NCBI GenBank assembly: GCA_902806565.1
Contig: CADCXA010000007.1
Coordinates: forward strand, 124,001-188,000
Reading direction: 5' to 3'
Source: Hypoxylon rubiginosum
Taxonomy: Eukaryota > Ascomycota > Sordariomycetes > Xylariales > Hypoxylaceae
DNA: 64,000 nt
The notes under the pieces are model-generated. The model was not told the origin of the DNA and did not search any database. It worked only from the letters and a program-made list of their open reading frames with translations. Each line of letters begins with the position of its first letter. Position 1 is the first letter of the stretch. Below are positions 45,783 to 57,566 of this stretch, piece by piece. The position numbers and the translations under genes were made by a program.

Positions 45783-46846
45783 ATGGCTGGTACTGTTATT
45801 CTTACCGGCGCCAACAGCTCGGCTGGTCTTTTTGCAGTCGAGCACCTCCTGAAGACATATCCCGACTTCACGGCTATCTTCACTGTTAGAAATGTTAGCG
45901 ATGCCGACGTGAACACCAACAAGTTACGCGCCATCATAAAACAATACCCCAAGGCGAATACCTCGATCCATGCGCTAGACCTCGCCGACCTCGCTGCCGT
46001 TCACAAATTCGCTACCACAATCTCGGACGCCATCGCTGCTGGCCAATACCCCGCTATCAAGTCTATCATATGCAATGCCTACTACTGGAATCTTATCGCC
46101 GACCCGGAGCTTACTGTTGACGGCTTCGACAAGTCCTTGCAGGTTGGACACATCGCTCATGTAGCGCTTGTCCTGCGCCTGCTGGACCGCTTCAGCCCCG
46201 AAGGAGGCCGTGTCGAGCTCATCTCAAGCGTCCTGCACTACCGCAGGAAGAGCCCCGTCACGACTTATCTTCCCGAGATCCCAGATGACTACGACCTCCT
46301 CATTCATCCGCGTCCCGATGCTGATAAGCTAGGCCGTGGTTATCAAAGATACGGTACCTTGAAGCTAGTCGTCACAACCTGGTGTTATCCTCTCAATGAA
46401 TATTTACAGAAGGTAACGCTGTCTATATTCTTTTCATGATCGCTCACCTACTAACGAGTCAACTCCCAACGAAGGACCCCAAGTTCGCAAATATCACGGC
46501 CGTAGTCATGAACCCGGGCAATCTGGGCGATTCGCGAGCCTTCCGAACCAATACGCCCACATCCATCAAGATAATGCAGAAGCTTATCCTGAAGCCCTTC
46601 ACACCCCTACTCCACCGCTTCGTCGATCCGATGTACCGTACTTCGGCCCAGGCAGGCGTTGATATCATGGAGCTGGGCGTTGGCAAGGCCGGCGACGGCG
46701 CGCGAGGATACTATACTTTCCTCAACAAGGACGACCCCGACCCCGTCGCGCTAGACAAGGAGACACAACACAAGCTATGGGCGAAGAGTCTCGAGTGGGC
46801 CGGAATTAACAAGGAGAACACCGCACTCCAAGTTGCGTTTGACTAA
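45783..46846 (+). CDS. Short-chain dehydrogenase/reductase, 333 aa
   Basis: Exons 45783-46412 and 46475-46846 join in phase 0 (GTAACG donor, ACGAAG acceptor). The N-terminal TGANSSAG is the nucleotide-binding glycine motif with one substitution, the usual NNAG is CNAY, and the active-site motif is YGTLK (Tyr/Lys). The layout resembles the protochlorophyllide/retinol-dehydrogenase-like SDR branch, with an extended C-terminal cap (MQKLILKPFTPLLHRF). NADP(H)-dependent carbonyl/alcohol conversion is expected. It follows the UbiA-type gene on the same strand and could act on the same product. Confidence 0.85.
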
Positions 46847-47358
46847 TCCGATATATTGCTATGCGTGTTGATTTCTAGATACCGGCCTTGCTGCAGTTTT
46901 ATTGAGCGGTAATTTGCTCTTGGCGGAATGTTTAAATGTTTACGGTTTTGTAATTGTATTTCAATAGTAATATACCTCCTTCCCTCTTGGCCAGGAAAGA
47001 GATCCCAGTCTGTCTTGAAACGAAACCACCTACTATTAGGTCCATGAACTTTGGTACAGCACCCAAAGCCGATCCCTTTGTACCTAAGCTAGCAGCTCAT
47101 CTAACCCCCTGCTAACATTCACGGAAGGGAATGGCATGAAGCTACCTATGTATGCTTATGGACTATCCCTTGCATCATCCCTATCTAAAGTATAGGTACC
47201 ACTTCAGCTCATTCCTTTATGGTATATCACATTAGCCGTCGTGTCGTAAAATCTTGACTCTCCGTTAAGTATCAGCCTACTACCTTCCTAAACACACATA
47301 TGGTGGAAGCAAGGTAAAGAAATATGTCGCCTACAACTAAAAATTCAACTACAATTAC
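46847..47358. other. Intergenic region
   Basis: No gene seen between the convergent SDR and rhodopsin-domain genes. Confidence 0.5.
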
Positions 47359-48724
47359 TCAAACTACCCGAGCTGCGTCAGACAGCGTACTGTCCATTGG
47401 GTTTAAAAGAGTCGTCTGATCTTTGTGTATCCCCGATGATTGCGTCTGAAGTTCGATCTGCGAGCCGTCAAGTTTATGAAACTTTCGCGGGCTTCCAAAC
47501 GTCACAAGGCTGGGTTTCGATTGAGCATCTCCCGATTGGGCAGGCGAGCTCCAGCGTTCCGATATGTTCTTGAAGACGCGACTCGAGAAGCTTCTCCAGA
47601 GGGGATAGACGGCCGGTAGCGACCCGCCCATCAGAGCCAGTGTCGGTTCTAGCTGGCCAGGGATCCAGACTGCAACGCCATAGTTGTCGAATTGGACGGG
47701 GATATATCGCGACAAGAGGTATTCAAACCCTATAACACCTTGACTTAGCTCTTGGAATGGGGGACAAGGATGCACTACCAAAGTATCACAATTAAATGCA
47801 CTTACAGACAGGATCCCAGCTCTGAGTTCGGGGTAGATCTATTACATAGGCAGCAAGTTTATATGCGGATGCGACGCTGGCGCTACACAAGATGCACGTG
47901 TAAGTATATGCCCCTTTTCAAGTTGTGCAACGATGGGATAAATACTTACGAGGCTCCAAGCATAAACATGAAAGCGACACCGATGCGCTTTTTCCGGGAC
48001 GTCTGCAGCATCCAGACTGGGAATACGGGAAAGACGAGCAAGATGATGTCAAAAGCCAAGCTGATGCTGAAAGATGAGAGGTGAAGGTTGATCCAATAGG
48101 TGAGAGTACAGACTTGGGATCTCTCTAGAGGGTGCCAGGCGTACTTCAGCGGCTTACAGATGAAGGCGGGAAGGATTGAGAATATGAGGGCGAACGCAGC
48201 CTGTATGCCAATGAGGACCCAGATGAAGCGCTTAAACACTTTTCCATATCCTCCAGCGAATACTCGATAGTAAAATAGCAGAATGGACACTCGGATGGTA
48301 CTTGAAACGGCCGGGTAGAGCCAAGTTATGGCAAGGAGACACTGAAACCATATGGTATATTCGTTCAGGGTGATTTCGTGAAGCGGCTTGTCAGCGCCAG
48401 TAGCTAAGGAGGCATACACTGTAAGGATCGTCCATCCAATATACAGTATCTACTGATGATTAGAATCCCCAGAATCGAGCCATAAGTGGAGGAATATGTT
48501 CATACAAAGGCCGGAATGATAGCATAGTCGTCTATGCCCAAAGTCTTAGATCGAACGCGATACCACAGACGAGCGCTGACGAACGCACTTCCCACTATGC
48601 CCATAAGAATACACCCGATTGCGATCGAGTAGACCTTATGAGTGTTGTTCACCTCCGTCGGTGGTGGAAGGAGACCGTCGTGGGGGACGGTCGGATCCAC
48701 CTCATTTGGTTCCTGGAACGGCAT
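47359..48724 (-). CDS. Rhodopsin-domain integral membrane protein (PTH11-like, copy 2), 403 aa
   Basis: Exons 48724-48506, 48449-47950, 47882-47806 and 47774-47359 (1212 coding bases). After an acidic, Pro-rich N-terminus come seven hydrophobic segments with the same signature as copy 1: RSKTLGIDDYAIIPAF after TM1, IRVSILLFYYRVF in TM3, and CKPLKYAWHP with LTYWINLHLSSFSISLAFDIILLVFPV. The C-terminal tail is soluble and Ser/Gln rich. The third intron boundaries (47882-47806 exon) rest on splice signals and frame only. Lies head-to-head with the second BBE oxidase, about 390 bases between starts. Confidence 0.8.
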
Positions 48725-49112
48725 TAAGAATTGATAATGTTGATTCGATGATAGGGGGAATTAAGACAGAAAAGAAATTTGCCTTCAAAAACTCTTACAC
48801 GGCCTCGACAGCCATCCGATGATGACCTCGATCCTACGCGCATGAAATTGATCTGATTACCAACTAGCCCCCCCTTTCCAATGCTACCAACAGCATAATC
48901 TGATTGTAAGCACTTATACAATAAGCTCGCCTCCAACTTCTGCAGTACCGCCACCAATAAACTCAGCAGGCGGCTGCTGTGAAACCCCAACTCCGACCAC
49001 TATAACTGTCTCACCGACCTACGCCCTTTGTTACTTTTTTTTCATGCTGTAATCTTGGAGAAAAACAATATTCTATTGCCGCCAAGTCGTTATTGTCATC
49101 TAGCCAATCAAC
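48725..49112. promoter_or_regulatory. Shared divergent promoter of rhodopsin-domain copy 2 and BBE copy 2
   Basis: A 388-base gap lies between divergent start codons. The two genes can share control elements; no specific site is obvious. Confidence 0.4.
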
Positions 49113-51012
49113 ATGGACCGCAACTTCTTGCCATTCCTGGACAGCATTGGCCTCTCAAGTTCACATTCAGAAACGCTTGGGACGTTGCTTCATGATGCTC
49201 GTAACAACGGGAGTGACCCCGCCGCAATCCTAAGTGTTGCTTGCCAGGTAGCACGGCAATCCCTCGGAACCGATCAGGTGAACAGCGCGCCCCTTAACCA
49301 GACACTTGTCGACGAGAATTGGTACTGTTCCTGTTTTCTTAAGGGTTCCGCTTCTTGACGTGCATGAAACTAGATTATTTCCTAAGCCTCCAAGTCTTGG
49401 CTTGCATTTCTTCTCGATCCTAATCTTCTGGTCAGGTCATTGTCGTGCGTCGCGGAACCGTACTGCATCTTTCTGCCACGGAACGCCGACGACGTAGCGA
49501 AGGCGATCAAGATCATCAGCTATTTTCAAGTCAGGTTCGCCATCCGCAGCGGCGGCCACTCGCCTAACCCGGGCTGGTCCAGCGTCGGACCGCAAGGGAT
49601 CCTCCTGGATCTGCAGAACTTAAACGATGTCAGCCTTTCGGGCGACAAAAGGGTCGCCAGCACCGGCCCGGGTGCTCGCTGGGGTAGTGTCGTGGCGGAA
49701 CTAGGCGCCCAAAATGCCACGGTCGTTGCTGCGCGGCATCCTCATGTCGGTGTTGGCGGTCTCATTCTAGGAGGTGCGAGCTAGTAGCATCCACGATGGC
49801 TCTTCTCTAACGGTGCTACGTAGGCGGGTATCATCATACCTCATCCGCATTTGGGCTGGTGGCCGATAATGTTAAGAACTTCGAGGTATCTTACATTCCC
49901 TCACCCCTTGGCCGCACCCTATCGATCTCGCGAGCCTTTTGCTAAGTTTAGTAATAGATCGTTTTGTCAAACGGAACCATCGCAAACGTGAACCTGGAAG
50001 AGAACAGCGATCTGTTCTGGGCCCTCAAAGGTGGGGGCCCCAACTTCGGGGTCGTGACAAGATACGATCTTCACACCATACCCGTCCACGAGATATGGTA
50101 TCAGCTCACCGTATACCCGCCAGAATCAGCATCCACAATTCTAGACATATTCGCAGAGTGGCAGATGAACGAAGGGTCCGAGGATCTGAGAGCCAACTTA
50201 GTCCTTTCCATGGGTTTAGATGCTCACCTGCTGGCGCTGATATACTCGGCGCCCGCGCCCGCGAACCAAACACCAAGCGCATTCGCCCCCTTTTCGGTCT
50301 TGGAGCCGCTCCAAGTAATAACTCCCGCCAAAAGCGGCACGTATGCTACATTCGACCAGGACCTGGCCCCTTTCATCGATCTATCCCCCGCGAGGTCGGT
50401 ATATCACTCTCACAACCATTATGACACCGCTTGCTAACTCTACCTACCTACCTACCCAGGCATGACTATAGAGGCGTAAGCTCCAAAGTAGACGCTCAGC
50501 TCTATAAAGACGTCTACAACTTCTGGTTAAAACGGGCGCAGGGCGCACGGGAAGCCGTAGGCGCAAACCAAACATTCGTCCTGCAGCACGTCCCAAGCAA
50601 CATCGCGGCACAGGGCGACGCCAAAGGCGGCAACCCCCTGGGGATCCCCCACGAAACCCACCAATGTAAGATGAAGGCCGAAAAAAAAACCCCACACGAT
50701 GGTTGAGCTAACGCGGACAAAGGGTGGACTACGCTCGTCGACTGGGCGGAAGAGAAAGACGACGAGGTCGCGCGGTCCGTCGTGATCGACACGGTCGACC
50801 AGTGGGAAAAGCTCGGCCGGGAACGTGGTCTGTATCTGCCGTTCCTCTACATGAACGACGCGGCGAGGGAGCAAAATCCCATTGCGAGGTACGGCGAGGA
50901 GAACGTGAAGAGGCTCAAGGAAGTTTCCTTGAAGTACGACCCTAGCCAGTTGTTTCAGACGCTGCAGAACGGCGGGTTCCAACTATCAAGCGCCTTGCAG
51001 CTAGGTACCTAG
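49113..51012 (+). CDS. FAD-linked oxidoreductase, BBE type (copy 2), 513 aa
   Basis: Six exons: 49113-49321, 49436-49773, 49824-49885, 49958-50394, 50460-50665 and 50723-51012 (1542 coding bases). Core motifs are FAIRSGGHSPNPG, GVGGLILGGG, FGLVADNVKNFE, WALKGGGPNFG, and the C-terminal berberine-bridge YDPSQLFQTL. Unlike copy 1 there is no signal peptide (MDRNFLPFLDSIGL), so this enzyme is probably intracellular. Four intron positions match copy 1; each gene also has one intron the other lacks. Exon 6 uses an AAAG acceptor. Confidence 0.87.
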
Positions 51013-51261
51013 GTAGCCTAGTCAGTCTACCATGCGAGATTTTAGAGAGCCAGGAGTTTGGATTTCTCTTCTAAGTAGAAAGTACCTAGGTAAACTAGAA
51101 TGCTAGTTACTCCGCATGTATACCTAGGTACATATGGTCCACTCTATCATATCTGCAATGATATCGCAAGTGAACATTTGGACATATTAAAATGAACACT
51201 AGAAGCTAAAAAGGGACAGGAGGTGGTCAACTGGTCACACTACCTTAGGTTGGGTACCTAC

Positions 51262-54200
51262 TCAACGGCGGTTAAAACAGAACATCAACCCGCAACACCA
51301 ACGATACCAGAGCATCCCCACGCATTTCATGATGAATAAAGACGAATTTCCCCACATCCAAATCCGAAAGAACCAAATCTTATGCCAGTATGGATCTCCG
51401 AAGAGGTAGAATCCTTGGAATGTCTGATCCAGCACGATGATGCACACCAAGAAGTTTGAAAAGATATACAACATGATAAGAATCGTACGAAACCTCATGA
51501 ATTTGCTTTCGAGATCTTCAGGCTCTGGCTGCGTCTCCGGTACGTAGGACGCCAACGCACGTTTAACGGTCTGTTCGAATCGTCGGTTTATATCGTCCAT
51601 AGTCAGTATAGGCTCAGGCTCTTCGATAATAGATGTTGGTCGACTTTGACTTTTCTGGACTGTAACCTCTGTGACCTCTGGCACTTGGCGATGGTCCCTT
51701 TTGCCGCTCTTCTGACCCCAAGATACATCGTGGATATTGCTGAAGGCATATATGTTGAGAATATTCGTATATGACGTCGAGACAAACAGATACTGGGCCC
51801 AGCTGGTAAAGAGATGCCATGGATCGAAAGACAGGAGCCCGGTGTCACACGGCTCGATCCGAGTGGCTCACCTGATTAGAGAAACCCATGGTCATAGATC
51901 TTGGCAAGCGCGTATCCTGTATATTGATGTGTGAGTTGGCTGAGGTTGAATGGATGGAGATAACTCGGATTGAAACAACAAGACCAACACACGTCAGTCG
52001 GGCGCTTAGAGCGGCAATAAGGCAGAAATCAGGTAGCAACCCTGGGACATAAATAGGGCCTTAGATTCCTGTCTAAATTGAAGGGGATCAAGGACCTTAG
52101 GACCCGTAAAGATTATTATATTGAATTGAGGCTATTCCAAGTCTCTGATACAGACCCTTGTCACACCCGGCCACGATGTAGACGCCGAAGACAGAGATGG
52201 CAGTGACGAAAACTGTTATGTAGCCTATATCGGTATAGTATTCGTTAATAAAGGCATAGTTGGCGCTACCAATAGTGTCTAGTTTGAAGTCGACGAGCCT
52301 TTTAGTGAGGTAAATGAGGTTTATAATCAGATAAGCTTGGACGACAGCGAAAATAGAGAACGAAATGATATAGCTCTTTATCTGGCTTTTCGGGCGACTC
52401 CCAAGGGCCAGAACAAATTGGAATACCACGGTGACGAGATAGATGATTTGAATAACAGCATTGACGACAGGGGTAGCCGATCCAAAAGGAAAGCCATTTA
52501 CAGCGACACCTTCGGGTGGGTTCCCAGACACGTCATTGACAATGAAAGTTGTCAAGAGAAACCCGGAGAGAGAAAACCATGCAAATAGGAATGCAAGCAT
52601 ATTGTGAAGGAGCTGAATAAGCAGCAGTGTAAGACGTAGGATGTTGTGACCAGATTTTGGAAGTCGCTCGAACATATGGTAGCTATAGAGGGTGGCGGCA
52701 AAGGCGCCATTGAGCCACCTTCGGCGTTGGTTGATGAAATCGGTGGTGTTTGTGGGAACATCCGTGTATGCCCTGGCGTTGCTAACTACGGTAGTGTGCC
52801 ATTTGCTGTTGGCCTTGACGACAAGCTCGAAGGCTAGGATTCGGTCATCTGCCAAGAACCTGTTCAGTCGGAAAATATCCCTGGGTACTTCATGACCCAG
52901 GCGGTCCCTCAAGGTTGGGTCTCCATGAAAGTACGCCTCTAGGGGCTTACCCATGGCGGCACGGAATCTATGATTAAGGTTAGGAACACGAGGTAACAAA
53001 TCAAAAGTTGTAGAAAAAAAACTCTTTACCTATAGCCGGCGAATGCCCCGGGGAGAACAGATAGATAACCAGTAGCGGCTTCCATCGCTCTCTCGAGTTG
53101 GACAGCAACTTTATACTCGAAGTTCTGTGTGGCGATGAGCGGACTCAGTAAGCCTAGGTACATCTTCCCCAGGTCAACATGGAGAGCGCCACAGGCAGCT
53201 CCAAGGTCCTTATCGTTATAAAACGCCTCCCAGAGCCTAAGAAGGGCCCTAGGCTTGAGGTATGTACCGGTGTCAATATTCGAGACAATCTCTGGATTCA
53301 AGAGCCTCCCGAAGGCGTTATATATCCAGCGATACGAATTAATTTTGCCCGCATTCTGAGTTTTGATACATAGCATGAGCTGGACTGGTGGTAGAGGATT
53401 TGGCTCGATATTCTTCGGTATGAACAACTGCTGGTTTGCGTTGACGGACAGTTGAGTTGTGCACTCGAACTAGATCGAACCGAAGCTAGTTAGTAATGGT
53501 TACTCGTCAACGCCATGAGAATATCTACCTACCACGTGTGCCGTTACTGGAACATCATCAACGGATTCACACATGATACCGTCTTGGTAAACGCCCATAG
53601 TAGCAAGAACGTCGAGAACAGTATCATCGCAGGCTTCGATGCCGTCCATGACTATGCACACCACCATTTTCTGCCATGATACGCTTCCTTTGTGCCAGAA
53701 CGTTGACTTTTTGAGGTTGTAGATGTCTCTGATGTTTTCGAAGAGGCTATGAATCGTACGTGACAGCATGACTTTATCCTCGTTGTAATATGTTACGCAA
53801 ACGAGATGCTCGGTGTGCCGGTTCAGCATCCGCGGACGAAGATCATATCCATTTCTTAAGGTGAAGTCGTCGGGGTCGACCGTCACGGCAGTATCTGCAG
53901 AAAGATGGTCAGTCGAATTTACAACTTGCCACATGATCAAACACCTCACATCGGAGTGTGGAAAATTCAGCCTCTTTTTCTGAGTCGAGATATTTGGATT
54001 GGACAGCATTCCGTATAGGCGATGGAACTGGATAGTCGAGACTAAGCACATTTCCTGAAGCCAATTGAACTTTCCGAATAGCTTCATGTCTCAATGGTTG
54101 CTGCTCTTCCATGCCTGAGCTAGACGGACGTAGGCTATCTCCTGAAGATTCGAACCGTGTGGAGATTTGATCCTGTTCAATAAACCTGGAGGGTCCGGCC

Positions 54201-54298
54201 TTGGTGGCAGTAGACAGGTAGGGGGTTTCCGTAGAGTCTAGTTCATATATGCTCTCAGTTGGATGAAGCGCTGCCTCGGGGGAAACTAGTTGAGGCAT
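51262..54298 (-). CDS. Chitin synthase interrupted by a 308-bp insertion
   Basis: Exons 54298-53950, 53894-53533, 53469-53030, then 52967 leftwards. The protein has the chitin synthase N-terminal region ([28 protein letters not shown]), the glycosyltransferase core with DDR, and the QRRRWLNG product-binding motif (464-471), then membrane segments; division 1 (class I-III) type. It polymerises UDP-GlcNAc at the plasma membrane. The frame stops at 52097, yet the expected C-terminus ([16 protein letters not shown] and more TM segments) is encoded in the same frame at 51842-51262. Dropping 316 bases (one 8-bp repeat plus the insert) gives an uninterrupted 846-codon frame. Either the allele is disrupted, yielding a protein lacking ~190 residues, or the insert is spliced out. 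Confidence 0.8.
51843..51850. repeat. 8-bp direct repeat TGTCACAC (left copy)
   Basis: Identical to 52159-52166; flanks the insert in the chitin synthase gene and is probably a target-site duplication. Confidence 0.6.
51851..52158. mobile_element. Putative non-autonomous DNA transposon (MITE) in chitin synthase
   Basis: A 308-bp non-coding insert flanked by the 8-bp direct repeat TGTCACAC. Its ends are imperfect inverted repeats: the left end starts GGCTCGATCCGAGTGG, and the right end, read inward on the other strand, starts AGGGTCTGTATCAGAG. An 8-bp duplication with such ends fits the hAT superfamily. No transposase is encoded. A chance 8-mer repeat within ~300 bp is not rare; what makes it convincing is that it sits exactly where the host reading frame breaks and its removal restores frame. 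Confidence 0.55.
52159..52166. repeat. 8-bp direct repeat TGTCACAC (right copy)
   Basis: Second copy of the putative target-site duplication, inside the chitin synthase coding exon. Confidence 0.6.
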
Positions 54299-55666
54299 CT
54301 CTATGATAGAAGTGCAGCAAATGAGCTTGACAGAGCAGCCTCTAGACACTTGATGTGTTTCGACTGTAGAAGAGCTTCTCTTTACTCAATCGGTATCATT
54401 TTGCGAGAGAAACTCTTGTTTTGGTTCGATTGCTGAATCGCGAAGATGCCTCGCCATGTTAAAAATCAGCTCAGCCGCACGATGCGGGCAGTGCCATGGG
54501 TTGCGGCATGACTGCCTAGCTAGTTAAGGACAGCTGACCGAGTTAATAGCTGCCCGAGAGAGCTCACATTTTGCTTCAACTTCTTCACTCAATGAATAAG
54601 GAGAAGGCTGTGATGTCAAGGTAAACAATCAAAACTACGCGGCGAAATTATTAATCCTAGCCATGTATTTTTGCTTATTCGGTATCGAATTGGCGGCGTT
54701 ATAAATTGTTTGGTGACGCGACGTTCTTCTTGAATAAGATCCTGCACGTGTAGACCAATCGCAAGAGATTACCAAATGCGTAACCTTGGAATCCGAATCC
54801 GAGCGGAAGAGGGGTACGTACACATTTACCCCTTAATGTGAGAACTCACGTTTTGACGATAATATTTGCAAACATATTAGAGATCATGTAGCCAAACTTC
54901 TAAACTAGCAGATACCTTTCGAACGAATCGCATTTTAAACATCTGCTGCGAGATTACTAGGAATTGGTGGACTTCCCGCGTGGTAAGGCTGAAACCATAT
55001 GGAATACGGTCAGCATTATTACAAGGGCCACTCTGGAGAGGGGCTTGGCACCTTTAGGCGGGAGACGTCCCCCGGGAATCAGGAATGATCAGCGTTTTCC
55101 GAATGCGAGCTCAAAAACCCACTGTCCACGAATGACATTCTAGCACCTCAGCATGTTCCTCATCTCGGTTACAACATTTTCAGGCGACTAGACTTGCTTT
55201 TAACTACCAAGGTAGCTAGCTACCTAGCTATGCTCCTTTGGCCTCCCAGCTGAACATAAACAGAAGGACGTATCAGCCGTATCGTACACAAACAAACTAC
55301 ATTACACAGCCATGTGGCACGGAACAGAATGGGCCCTCAATACTGTCGTGGGCTGGGAAGATGGAGCCTGCGTAAGTGGCATACGCTAAGCAGGGGACCA
55401 CACGCATGTACATAAGACCCAAACCATCTCCCCTAGTCGATGGCTACCTATAAAGTGCCAAGCTTTCCAACTACCGTGGGAGTCTTCAAGTGCGGCTCTA
55501 CCTACGGACATCTGCCAAGCTAGACAACTTCCAAGGGAGTCGTGGTGTTATAGCAGTCTCTATCAAATAATTCGCTCGTCCTGCCCACTATCACGCCCGC
55601 TACCTCTTCAAAGGCTTCTTGTTCTTACCTCTTCCGCGACTTTTGAGACTTGATACGCCCGTCAAG
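54299..55666. other. Divergent intergenic region
   Basis: No gene I can support. It contains the promoters of the chitin synthase and the carboxylesterase, and a GGTAGCTAGCTACC palindrome at 55211-55224. Confidence 0.5.
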
Positions 55667-57474
55667 ATGTATTTAGGAGATATTGCCTTGGCCGGGTTAT
55701 TGGTCTTCGCCGTCGCAGTCGAGTCCAAGGTCGTTCAAACATGGAATGGTGCTGTTCATGGCGGCACGTGTAGCACGACAGACGTGAGCTACTTCTTCTC
55801 GATCCCATTCGCGAAGCCACCCGTCGGTGAACTGCGATTTGCGCCTCCGGAGCCCTACCATAACGCATCTTACAAGGTCATCAACGCCACAGTACCATCA
55901 CCAGCGTGTATTCAGTTTACGACGCTGTTTGGCGAAGAAGGGACGCAGAGTGAAGACTGGTATGCGTGTTCTACTTTGTTAACGCGAGTGATCGTCGCTG
56001 ACAGAAATATCACATATACAGCCTTTACCTAGATGTCTGGGCGCCTGCATCTGCTACTCCGAAATCAAAGCTCCCGGTGAAAGTATGGGTGTATGGTGGA
56101 AGTAACGAGGGCGGTGGTGTATCAGATCCAACGTACAGTGGCTGTTTTTCTGCAGTAGACTCCATTGTGGTATCGATCAACTACCGCCTGGGCCCCCTAG
56201 GCTTCCTGGCATTGGAAGATCTCGGACTGTCCGGCAACTATGGCCTCATGGACCAACTTCTAGGTCTCCGTTGGGTTCACGAGAACATCGCGGGATTTGG
56301 TGGTGACCCGGTAAGTTCATCCCTATCATCTAACCGGGGTTGGTAGTCCACGGAGCTCAGGGGCTGATGACCAGTGGTTGAATTTAGGAAAAAGTTCTAC
56401 TCTTCGGACAGTCCGCCGGCGCTATTGATACCTTCGTCCTTGCTACACTGCCCGAAATTACAGGACTGGTGCGAGTTGCTGCTTTCGAGTCTGGTGCCGG
56501 GAGAGACCTAGCGACGGTCGCTGACGCGAAAGTTTGGTATTCGGGATTCGTTGAGTCATTGAATTGCAGCAAACCCGATGTATGTTTCTAACTCCATCAC
56601 CTTTTATGAACTAGTCTAACTCGTCTCTCAGTTATCATGTCTCCGATCCGCCGAGCCTTCCACTTTCCAAGCCGCAGCTTCGGCCCTGCCAGACCCAGGC
56701 GTGGTAACTGTTAATACGGCCTTGATCAACAACGGCACAAGAAGCACATGGACGCCCTTGATTGACGGAAAGTTCATAAAAGAGCAGCCATCTGCCGTCG
56801 GAGTCAAGATTCCTTCGATAGTTGGTTCCACCACCGACGAAGGCTCGCTATTCGTCCTAGGTTACTACCAGGCCGCCGCGATTTTTGGCCTGCTAACCCA
56901 GTCCGACTACGATAAGTTCCTAGCGTACAACTTTGGACCTCTAGCTGGACGCGTGAACGAAACATTCTCGGTAGCATCTACCTTCAACGGCTCGGTAACC
57001 AACGCCATAACAACTGTTCTGACAGATGTTTCTTACAAGTGTCCGACTTATCGAGCCCTCGTACAAGGAGAAAAGAATGGAATCCCCGTGTGGAGTTATC
57101 TATTCAACCATCCACCCAGCTGCTCTTGGTACGAAAACATCGAAGCAGAATGGCTACCGATCCTCGGCGTGACGCATACAAGCGAGATCCCGTTCGTGTT
57201 CAATTTCACCAGCTCCATGCCGCCGCCCGACGGAAACTGCACTTTCACAGCGTCAGAGCAGGATATGTCGCATACAATGAGTCGCGCGTGGACAAATATG
57301 GCGGAGTTTGGGTCGCCAGATGACCAGGCTACGTGGCCTGCTTGGACATCGGCTGAAAGCAAGGGTGTCGTATTCGGGGATGCGATGGAGGCTAGCGTCG
57401 TAGATTACACTTCGTGCGCTTTCTGGGACGAGGTCAACACCGAACTCAACGAATACTGGAGCATGCAGCATTGA
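55667..57474 (+). CDS. Secreted type-B carboxylesterase/lipase, 538 aa
   Basis: Exons 55667-55959, 56022-56310, 56388-56579 and 56632-57474 (1617 coding bases). The signal peptide (MYLGDIALAGLLVFAVAVES) is followed by the alpha/beta-hydrolase fold: SIPFAKPPVGELRFAPPEP, EDCLYLDVWAP, VWVYGGSNEGG (oxyanion-hole region, with Ser-Asn-Glu where many have Gly/Phe), and the nucleophile in FGQSAG (Ser203). The acid is Glu328 in TTDEGSLF and the base His440 in GVTHTSEIPFVF, so the triad is complete. Hydrolyses carboxyl esters outside the cell; many fungal members attack plant esters or triglycerides. Several NxT/S glycosylation sites are present. Confidence 0.9.
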
Positions 57475-57566
57475 TTCCGCATATAGGCAGGTAGTTAGTT
57501 GATGACAAGCTATATTTAATACGGACCATTCGGGACTCAGGTATTTCACCAATCCAGATATTCCCC

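Noticed and set aside
51262..51842. Separate small gene for a ~190-residue membrane protein
   Set aside because: The text ([16 protein letters not shown], terminal TM segments) is the normal C-terminus of chitin synthase and continues the same frame once the insert is removed.
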